Shown: in pieces, positions 5,617 through 10,136 of the stretch | How the letters are laid out: each line of letters opens with the position of its first letter | Position numbering within the stretch: position 1 is the first letter of the stretch | NCBI GenBank assembly: GCA_030669465.1 | Contig: DAOVDN010000021.1 | Span: 1-10,136, forward strand | From: Desulfobacterales bacterium | Lineage (GTDB): Bacteria > Desulfobacterota > Desulfobacteria > Desulfobacterales > ETH-SRB1 | Direction: 5' to 3' | DNA: 10,136 nt | Position numbers and translations under genes: made by a program | The notes under the pieces: model-generated | What the model saw: the letters and a program-made list of their open reading frames with translations, nothing else | Told to the model about the DNA's origin: nothing | Databases searched by the model: none

Positions 5617-5850
5617 TTAACCCTGTTCCTCGCAGCAGATAATTATCCCTACTACGAGGACGATAAGAGAGACCTTTGAAAAATGTTCAATTTTGTCCAA
5701 GGTCAAGAAAGGCGAAGATTTTAACCGGAGGAATACATTGAGTATTTTGAGGATTAAAATCTGAGCCTGACGCAGAAATTGGGCAAAAGGGGACGTTTTG
5801 CAAAGGTCTCTAAGATTGACAAGGTTGATAATGGTTAGCGCTCTTCTCAT
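5617..5850 (-). CDS. ilv operon leader peptide gene, interrupted in frame by a MITE
   Basis: The open frame now codes for 77 aa: start ATG 5848-5850, a modest SD (AAGG, 8 nt upstream), stop TAA at 5617. Residues 1-13 include TIINLVNL and residues 63-77 are IVLVVGIIICCEEQG. The 49 codons between come from a 142-bp palindromic element plus its 5-bp duplication. Removing these 147 nt restores a 28-aa peptide in which 13 of residues 7-22 are Ile, Leu or Val, a typical control peptide for an ilv attenuator. Its role is ribosome stalling when charged branched-chain tRNAs are short, not a function of the peptide itself. The element adds further Ile/Leu codons (ILILKILNV, about residues 31-39). It may therefore still work, with altered folding of segment 1 to 2. 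Confidence 0.82.
   Translation of the reverse strand: MRRALTIINLVNLRDLCKTSPFAQFLRQAQILILKILNVFLRLKSSPFLTLDKIEHFSKVSLIVLVVGIIICCEEQG
5669..5810. mobile_element. 142-bp palindromic MITE inside the ilv leader peptide gene
   Basis: The element starts GAGACCTTTG (5669-5678) and ends CAAAGGTCTC (5801-5810). About 26 of the outer 32 positions pair. The palindromy continues inward (gattttaa with ttaaaatc) to a central aatac-attga-gtatt hairpin at 5732-5746, which is the exact midpoint. TAAGA flanks both sides (5664-5668 and 5811-5815), a 5-bp target-site duplication. No transposase is encoded, so it must have been moved in trans. Together with the duplication it adds 147 nt (49 codons) and contains no stop in the leader frame. 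I have the impression that this sequence family is common in Desulfobacterales genomes, but I could not check it. Confidence 0.85.
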
Positions 5851-5871
5851 GATAATTGCCTTTTAAAACAC

Positions 5872-5900
5872 TTTTTAGCAACCTTTAAAAAGATTGTCAA
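5872..5900 (-). promoter_or_regulatory. Promoter of the ilv leader and ilvDBH operon
   Basis: On the - strand a perfect -35 TTGACA (5895-5900) is followed by a 17-nt spacer and TAAAAA (5872-5877, four of six matches to TATAAT). Transcription would begin about 15 nt upstream of the leader-peptide ATG at 5850. This is the only strong sigma70-like site found upstream of the attenuator. Confidence 0.7.
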
Positions 5901-5947
5901 GTTTTTTTGTGGTTGTATTCAGGGAGTAGATTATTTATTTGTAATAA

Positions 5948-5976
5948 TTGGGATAATTCGCTACATGTTATAAAAT
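5948..5976 (+). promoter_or_regulatory. Possible promoter of the ferredoxin gene
   Basis: TTGGGA (5948-5953), a 17-nt spacer and TAAAAT (5971-5976) on +. Two ACATGT words (5963-5968 and 5979-5984) flank the -10 region as an imperfect dyad that might be an operator. The start codon is 230 nt downstream, with a REP-like element between, so this call is tentative. Confidence 0.35.
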
Positions 5977-6021
5977 ATACATGTCGATTTAGGGCATCCT
6001 TCATTTTATAGTTTACACTTT

Positions 6022-6074
6022 TTGTGGGAGAGGCATCCTGCCTCGAAAATCGTGGCTGAAAGCCACTCCCACAA
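6022..6074. repeat. REP-like three-stem palindromic element
   Basis: An outer stem TTGTGGGAG (6022-6030) pairs with CTCCCACAA (6066-6074) almost end to end. Inside are two small hairpins: aggca-tcc-tgcct (6031-6043) and gtggct-gaa-agccac (6052-6066), whose last base overlaps the outer stem. The GTGGGAG...CTCCCAC design with a GGCTGAAAGCC core resembles REP-type intergenic repeats known from many proteobacteria. It lies in the likely 5' leader of the ferredoxin gene. No coding role is seen. Confidence 0.65.
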
Positions 6075-6205
6075 TAATAATGAAAAACCTGTAAATGGAA
6101 AAGATATTTATTTTCAAAAAGTGTCAACTACTTTCATACGATTATGAAGAATGCCCGATTCAGGTTTCACTTTCTTGCACTTGTATTTTTATTGAGGAGG
6201 TTAAT

Positions 6206-7078
6206 ATGTCTTTACTTAAGTCTCTCCTTTATGGTTTGAAAGAAGCTAAATACAATCCTATAACCATAATTCATAGTATGTTATATGCGGCTACAGTAAC
6301 GTATTTGAGGGTGTTGAAAAATCTTCTAAAGCTAAATTCCAAATCGTTTCGCAACCACATAAGCGAAACTTATCATGGCAAAGTGGTTCGATTGGATGAT
6401 GCCGCCAAATTCATTACCATTAACAAGAATATTGAACTCAGGGACTTAGATCAAGTACTTCCATATAGATATGCAAAAGACATTATACTCAAAAATCCTC
6501 AAAATATCGTGGTTTATGAATGTCCTTGCAGGGCTCAAAAAAGTGATCCGTGTAAACCGACAGATGTATGTTTGGTCGTTGGTGAGCCTTTTGCTGATCT
6601 AGCCCGTATGTTTCAACCGTTTCGTTCTCGCAGAATAACTCCGGAAGAGGCAATAAGGATTCTCAAAGAAGAGGATCAGAGGGGTCACGTCCATACGGCG
6701 TGGTTTAAGACAGCTATGCTAAATCGTTTTTACGCAATTTGCAACTGTTGTAAGTGCTGCTGTTTGGGAATGAAAGTCATGTTTGAGTACGACATGAAAA
6801 CAGTTCTTCCATCAGGATATCGCGCCGTTATCGGAGAGGATTGTGTCGGTTGTGGTGAATGTGCAAAATATTGCCAATTCGATGCAATAGAAATTATCTC
6901 AATTTCGGATAACGGCAAAGAAAAGAAGAAGAGTAGGGTTATCCCTGAGAGATGTTTTGGTTGTGGAATATGCGAAAGCAAATGTAAAAGAGAAAACATT
7001 TCCCTGGTATTGGATGCTGAAAATGGGATTCCGTTGAATATCGAAGCACTGGCGCAATCAACTGAAAAGGTGGCATAA
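6206..7078 (+). CDS. Cys-rich 4Fe-4S ferredoxin-type protein
   Basis: The protein has 290 aa. ATG 6206 was chosen because GAGGAGG (6194-6200) lies 5 nt before it; the frame is open upstream but has no supported start. Residues 1-100 lack cysteine and begin with a moderately hydrophobic stretch (about 17-41). Next comes a CPCR motif with four cysteines (C106, C108, C116, C122), then an unusual six-Cys knot CNCCKCCC (179-186). Two classical CxxCxxCxxxC clusters follow (C213-C223 and C250-C260), the pattern of a 2[4Fe-4S] ferredoxin domain. With 18 cysteines it may carry three or more Fe-S clusters. An electron-transfer role is likely, but the partner is unknown. I do not recognise a named gene. 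It stands alone and converges with the downstream deacetylase-family gene (7-nt gap). Confidence 0.85.
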   Translation: MSLLKSLLYGLKEAKYNPITIIHSMLYAATVTYLRVLKNLLKLNSKSFRNHISETYHGKVVRLDDAAKFITINKNIELRDLDQVLPYRYAKDIILKNPQNIVVYECPCRAQKSDPCKPTDVCLVVGEPFADLARMFQPFRSRRITPEEAIRILKEEDQRGHVHTAWFKTAMLNRFYAICNCCKCCCLGMKVMFEYDMKTVLPSGYRAVIGEDCVGCGECAKYCQFDAIEIISISDNGKEKKKSRVIPERCFGCGICESKCKRENISLVLDAENGIPLNIEALAQSTEKVA

Positions 7079-7085
7079 ATTTAAA

Positions 7086-7832
7086 TTATTGTTCAGACAA
7101 CCCTTGAATCAGAGCAAGGACATTATGCCCCAATACATTATGATTATACCCCCCTTCCAGAATACCGAAACATCCGCCGTTGCAACGAAGCGCTGCCTTA
7201 CGAACCTTTTGACCGATTTCAAAATAGTCTTCGGTTTTGAGCACCCCTCCCCAATCCTTTTCATGGTTATCAAAACCAGCAGAAATACCGATAATATCCG
7301 CCCTGCAATTCTCCATTTCCCTTGTTATCTCATCCATATAACTCTTTCGGTCATGAGATCCTGAATTGTATATACTAATATAATCTTTGTTTCCCAGGAT
7401 ATCGATGGTACCGTCTCCATAATGCATGTCAATGTCCAGCACGTATGCGCTTTGGATTTGATTCTTTCGTTTCAACGTCTCAATCGCTATGGCCATGTTA
7501 TTGAAATAACAAAAACCCCAGGATGAACCAACAGAAGCATGATGACCTGGGGGTCGGATGAGCCCGAAACATGGTTCGGTCAACCCTTGAATGGCTGCCT
7601 GAATCGCTCCACCGGCAGCAAGAGCGGCGATAGGATAAAGACCTTCCTGTCTCACGCTGAGAATATGGTCTTTAGTATGAACGGAAGCAATGTCTGATTC
7701 AGATGCTGATTCGGCTGCCACAAACTCTACCTCAGACTCAATCACGTCCACAATGGCTTCCATTCTGCCCTGCTCGGCAGCAGGGTCGGACGTATAAACC
7801 TGATAAAAATCTTCGTGAAAAATAACCTTCAT
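7086..7832 (-). CDS. Histone deacetylase / AcuC / acetylpolyamine amidohydrolase family protein
   Basis: This is a 248-aa Zn-dependent deacetylase-family hydrolase. ATG 7830-7832 was chosen because GGGAGG (7838-7843) lies 5 nt before it; a start 21 nt upstream would overlap that site. Family motifs are in order: RPPGHHA with catalytic His97 and His98, WGFCYFNNMAIA, DIDMHYGDG with Zn ligands Asp135 and His137, SAGFD with Asp188, and the transition-state Tyr229 in LEGGYN. All catalytic residues are present, so an active enzyme is likely. It is clearly shorter than AcuC or eukaryotic HDACs (usually above 300 aa), with less sequence before the GHH motif. Substrates in the family include acetyl-lysine proteins and acetylpolyamines; none can be assigned here. 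It appears to be a single-gene unit with its own promoter. Confidence 0.92.
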   Translation of the reverse strand: MKVIFHEDFYQVYTSDPAAEQGRMEAIVDVIESEVEFVAAESASESDIASVHTKDHILSVRQEGLYPIAALAAGGAIQAAIQGLTEPCFGLIRPPGHHASVGSSWGFCYFNNMAIAIETLKRKNQIQSAYVLDIDMHYGDGTIDILGNKDYISIYNSGSHDRKSYMDEITREMENCRADIIGISAGFDNHEKDWGGVLKTEDYFEIGQKVRKAALRCNGGCFGILEGGYNHNVLGHNVLALIQGLSEQ

Positions 7833-7941
7833 GATGTCCTCCCACTTTTTCAATGGATCAGATGTTGCTGCTATCCGATTTCTTCAATTTAGGCCACCAG
7901 ATGCATATGCTTGATATTCTATACGCCATTGTCTCACCATG

Positions 7942-7971
7942 ATAATAACAAAAGCAAAAACGCCATGTCAA
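7942..7971 (-). promoter_or_regulatory. Likely promoter of the deacetylase-family gene
   Basis: On the - strand TTGACA (7966-7971), an 18-nt spacer and TATTAT (7942-7947, five of six matches) lie about 110 nt upstream of the start at 7832. The rest of 7854-8166 holds no gene that I can see. It contains part of a low-complexity phrase near 8061-8079 and a small GTGTGAAA/TTTCACAC dyad (8074-8081, 8117-8124). Confidence 0.5.
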
Positions 7972-8166
7972 TATAATCGCAAACCAGTATGCAATATCCG
8001 CTAAACTTTATATTGACCCTGTCCGCCTTTTCTCTTACTCTTCTTTTAATCTATTCTGGTTCTTCGTGAATTAGTGTGAAAAATTTAATTTTAGCAAAAG
8101 GTGTAAAAATTGCGGATTTCACACAAATCCACGATGAGCTTCTATTCTTTTGTAAGGAATTCTCAT

Positions 8167-9537
8167 ATGAATTTTAGGGGCTCGGAAACAAATATTGACA
8201 AAATGCGAAATGACGCTGTCAGGATCTTTCACGCAGGCCTGAGGGCTGTTGAGCCAAATGCTGCCGTCAAAAAATATTGCAGACTTGAAAACGACAATTT
8301 TTTTATCGGAAGTAAAATTTACGATCTCTCCATGTTTAAAAATCTGTTTGTGATCGGAGCAGGAAAGGCCTCAGCTCCCATGGCTTCAGCCATAGAGGAC
8401 ATTCTTGGCAAAAGAATCACAAGCGGCATCGTCAATGTAAAATATAAACATGTAACCGATCTTGACCGGATCAAACTGATAGAAGCCGGCCACCCTCTTC
8501 CCGACAAAAACGGTCAACGGGGCGCAAGCGCCATCCTCAACCTTGCAAAGAATGCAGGAAAGGACGACCTGTTGTTATGCCTGATTTCAGGGGGAGGATC
8601 GGCCCTTCTTCCGCTTCCTTCTCCAGGCCTCACATTAAAGGAGAAGCAGGATACCATAAAGGAGCTTCTTTCCTGCGGTGCCGCTATCCACGAAATCAAT
8701 ACAATAAGAAAGCATATTTCTATGGTAAAGGGAGGAAGACTTGCAAAGGCAACTCACCCTGCCGCTCTTGCCTCCCTTATACTTTCAGATGTTGTTGGAG
8801 ATGATCTAGACGTTATTGCATCTGGGCCAACTGTACCGGATTCGAGCACTTTTTTCGATTGCATGGAAATTATCAAAAAATACAACCTGGTAAAAAGATT
8901 ACCCGAACCTGTTGTAAGCCATATCAAAGCAGGTGTTTCAGGAAAGGTTCCCGAGACTCCAAAGACCGGCGATCCTGCTTTTAATAAAACATACAATCAG
9001 ATTATAGGAAGCAACATTGAAGCCATGACTGCCGCAAAGCAAAAAGCTGAAAGCCTGGGATACAACACAATTCTTCTTTCCTCCATGATCGAAGGAGATA
9101 CAAGTGATGTCGCTCACGTTCACGGAGCAATCGCCAGAGAGATCATTAAAACCGGTAATCCCCTCCCCTTTCCTGCCTGTATCCTTTCCGGCGGCGAAAC
9201 CACGGTAAGAGTCAAGGGAAAAGGTCTTGGAGGAAGAAATCAGGAATTTGCGCTGGCTGCGGCAATCGATATTGCGGGTAAGGAGAGTGTAGTGGTTCTC
9301 AGCGGCGGCACAGACGGCACAGACGGACCTACTGATGCTGCAGGCGCACTGTCTGACACCAATACCTTAAAAAGAGCAAAAGCTATGGGATTAGATCCAA
9401 ACCATTTCCTTTTAAACAACGATTCATATCATTTTTTTAAAAAACTGGGCGACCTGTTTATCACAGGTCCCACCAACACAAATGTAATGGACCTGCGGAT
9501 AGTGCTTGTAAGACATGATTCTAATTTCGGCCAATAA
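8167..9537 (+). CDS. Glycerate 2-kinase (MOFRL family, GckA/TtuD-like)
   Basis: This 456-aa cytosolic enzyme of the glycerate kinase type II (GckA/TtuD) family phosphorylates D-glycerate with ATP, usually to 2-phosphoglycerate. Some members were named hydroxypyruvate reductase in older annotation. ATG 8167 has AAGGA 8 nt upstream. A longer TTG start at 8110 lacks a site, and ATG 8203 is a possible shorter start. Visible family signatures are GAGKAS (64-69), GHPLPD (108-113), LISGGGSALL (139-148), NTIRKHIS with KGGRLA, LSDVVGDDLDVIASGPT (206-222), SGGTDGTDGPTDAAGA (379-394) and TGPTNTNVMD (433-442), the last two in the MOFRL C-terminal domain. It would connect glycerate or serine breakdown to glycolysis. 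It is a single gene with no operon partner in view. Confidence 0.93.
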   Translation: MNFRGSETNIDKMRNDAVRIFHAGLRAVEPNAAVKKYCRLENDNFFIGSKIYDLSMFKNLFVIGAGKASAPMASAIEDILGKRITSGIVNVKYKHVTDLDRIKLIEAGHPLPDKNGQRGASAILNLAKNAGKDDLLLCLISGGGSALLPLPSPGLTLKEKQDTIKELLSCGAAIHEINTIRKHISMVKGGRLAKATHPAALASLILSDVVGDDLDVIASGPTVPDSSTFFDCMEIIKKYNLVKRLPEPVVSHIKAGVSGKVPETPKTGDPAFNKTYNQIIGSNIEAMTAAKQKAESLGYNTILLSSMIEGDTSDVAHVHGAIAREIIKTGNPLPFPACILSGGETTVRVKGKGLGGRNQEFALAAAIDIAGKESVVVLSGGTDGTDGPTDAAGALSDTNTLKRAKAMGLDPNHFLLNNDSYHFFKKLGDLFITGPTNTNVMDLRIVLVRHDSNFGQ

Positions 9538-9581
9538 CAACTGGGCATACTGTTTGTGAACTATACCTAATCATAGTCAAA

Positions 9582-9609
9582 ATTGATGATTGTCGATTGA
9601 TGATTGTCG
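9582..9609. repeat. Direct tandem repeat, 14 bp x 2
   Basis: ATTGATGATTGTCG occurs twice head to tail (9582-9595 and 9596-9609), followed by a partial ATT. It lies in the spacer after the glycerate kinase gene. Non-coding. Confidence 0.8.
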
Positions 9610-9657
9610 ATTTGTGGAATCGCTTCGCTCTGTCTTTTTTGTTATAAAATTAGTAGG

Positions 9658-9727
9658 CGTTCAGGGTTCACCGTTCAGGGTTACCTTTCTTTCGTTAACC
9701 TTCACTAACCTCTGAACCTCTGAACCT
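9658..9727. repeat. Short-word repeats (CGTTCAGGGTT and CTGAACCT)
   Basis: CGTTCAGGGTT occurs at 9658-9668 and again at 9672-9682. Octamers actaacct, ctgaacct, ctgaacct follow at 9704-9727. The two word types are partly complementary (GTTCAGGGTT against AACCTCTGAAC), so a weak hairpin is possible. They belong to the same word family as 3676-3707. The rest of 9538-9804 shows no gene. Confidence 0.55.
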
Positions 9728-9804
9728 CAATTTTTTGTTTTGTAAGCATTAATTGACTTTAACATAGGATAGTGGCCGAAGTTAGAACCATGCCCTGCTT
9801 ATAG

Positions 9805-10136
9805 CTATTTCAACTGGAATCGGATAGGAACTCTGACCCACATTTCCACCTTTTCATTACCTCTTAATCCTGGTTCAAACAACCAGTCCTTTACCGAGGC
9901 CATTGCAGTTCTGTCCAGAATCTTGTATCCACTTGATCTAAATACCAGCAAATCACCGACTTTTCCATTTCGATCAACCAGGACCTCAAGAACCACCGTG
10001 CCCTGATAACCTCTTTTTCTGGCCGATCTCGGATATCTGGGAGACGGATTTATCCGATAGAGGGGTCTGGCTTCCCGTATAACCGGCTTAGCCTGCGCTC
10101 TCCTCTCTCTGCCGCCTGTCGTCGAAACCTCGTATA
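9805..10136 (-). CDS. TonB-family protein, C-terminal domain (5' end outside window)
   Basis: The visible 110 residues end at TAG 9805-9807, and the frame stays open to the window edge, so the N-terminus is missing. The C-terminal TonB domain is clear: LYRINPSPRYPRSARKRGYQ, then GTVVLEVLVDRNGKVGDLLV, a DRTAMASVKDWLFEP helix and a final VPIRFQLK strand. In the family this domain binds the TonB box of outer-membrane receptors and passes on energy from ExbB-ExbD. The N-terminal membrane anchor and Pro-rich linker would lie outside. The upstream visible part (about residues 1-25 of the fragment) is rich in Arg, Gly, Lys and Ala. No ExbB/ExbD gene is in view, so its partner is unknown; a generic energy-transducer protein is also possible. 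Confidence 0.88.
   Translation of the reverse strand, partial: YEVSTTGGRERRAQAKPVIREARPLYRINPSPRYPRSARKRGYQGTVVLEVLVDRNGKVGDLLVFRSSGYKILDRTAMASVKDWLFEPGLRGNEKVEMWVRVPIRFQLK

Larger units (their letters stand above)
5543..5834 (-). promoter_or_regulatory. Branched-chain amino acid transcription attenuator (four-segment leader RNA)
   Basis: Reading the - strand, four segments can pair alternately. Segment 1 is CCATTATCAACCTTG (5820-5834, leader codons 6-11). Segment 2 is CAGGGTTAATAATGG (5611-5625, across the leader stop codon). Segment 3 is CCGTTATTAGCCCTG (5563-5577). Segment 4 is TAACGGATTTTTT (5543-5555). 2:3 gives 15 consecutive pairs, two of them G-U, and is the antiterminator. 3:4 is the terminator. 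1:2 pairs at 14 of 15 positions (one G-U, one mismatch). This is the classical logic: a ribosome stalled on Ile/Leu/Val codons masks segment 1 and frees 2:3, while one reaching the stop masks segment 2 and permits 3:4. Pairings are seen in the sequence; the mechanism follows known trp/his/ilv attenuators. Confidence 0.88.

Noticed and set aside
5540..5900. T-box riboswitch as the regulator of ilvDBH
   Set aside because: No T-box consensus (TGGNACCGCG-like) was seen, whereas the leader peptide and four alternating segments explain the region.
5897..6127. 76-aa open frame on - with GSGFQPRFSRQDASP
   Set aside because: It is a translation of the REP-like palindrome (6022-6074) and overlaps promoters; this kind of peptide is a known by-product of such repeats.
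6095..6205. 37-residue upstream extension of the ferredoxin-type protein
   Set aside because: The strong GAGGAGG site fits the ATG at 6206; the extension has no site and begins just after the REP-like element.
7833..7853. Seven-residue longer start for the deacetylase-family protein
   Set aside because: The stretch contains the GGGAGG site that serves the ATG at 7832.
8110..8166. TTG start adding 19 residues to the glycerate kinase
   Set aside because: No ribosome-binding site; the added residues are unlike the family and overlap a small dyad.
9800..9996. Stand-alone 63-aa protein starting at Met 9996
   Set aside because: The frame continues upstream with the conserved TonB YPRSARKRGYQGTV segment to the window edge, so this Met is internal.

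Overview
The window looks like a stretch of a mid-GC anaerobic or microaerophilic bacterium. A sulfate-reducer-like Desulfobacterota (Desulfobacterales-type) host is my best guess. The reasons are the kinds of genes present (an N-type ATPase remnant, a polyferredoxin, an ilvDBH operon, a MOFRL glycerate kinase) and the many fold-back elements and degenerate short-word repeats between genes. This assignment is inference; there is no rRNA or other marker gene here.

Layout. (1) Positions 1-927, + strand: the tail of an N-ATPase (alternate F-type ATPase) operon, with the C-terminus of subunit c (atpE) and a complete b/delta-type subunit (atpF). The operon stops at what should be the start of atpA, leaving an orphan ribosome-binding site, and the c-subunit fragment lacks its ion-binding carboxylate, so this looks like a decaying remnant. 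(2) Positions 928-1381: no gene, but a 159-bp fold-back element and degenerate octamer repeats. (3) Positions 1382-5387, - strand: ilvD-ilvB-ilvH, giving dihydroxy-acid dehydratase and both acetolactate synthase subunits. ilvC is absent. A 12-unit heptamer array fills most of the ilvD-ilvB spacer. (4) Positions 5388-5900, - strand: the ilv leader, the most interesting part. It has a TTGACA promoter, a leader peptide packed with Ile/Leu/Val codons, and four mutually complementary RNA segments that make a classical transcription attenuator with a strong terminator. A 142-bp palindromic MITE, flanked by a 5-bp target duplication, sits inside the leader-peptide gene and keeps its reading frame. 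A second fold-back element sits between the terminator and ilvD. (5) Positions 5901-7078: a three-stem REP-like element and a Cys-rich 4Fe-4S protein on +. (6) Positions 7086-7832, -: a compact histone-deacetylase-family hydrolase, convergent with the ferredoxin. (7) Positions 8167-9537, +: glycerate 2-kinase. (8) Positions 9805-10136, -: the C-terminal domain of a TonB-family protein that runs off the window.

How the genes work together: IlvBH makes acetolactate or acetohydroxybutyrate, and IlvD makes the 2-keto acids that lead to Val, Leu and Ile. Two layers of end-product control are visible: the ACT domain of IlvH, which binds valine in characterised relatives, and the Ile/Leu/Val attenuator in the leader RNA. 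The other genes look like independent single-gene units.
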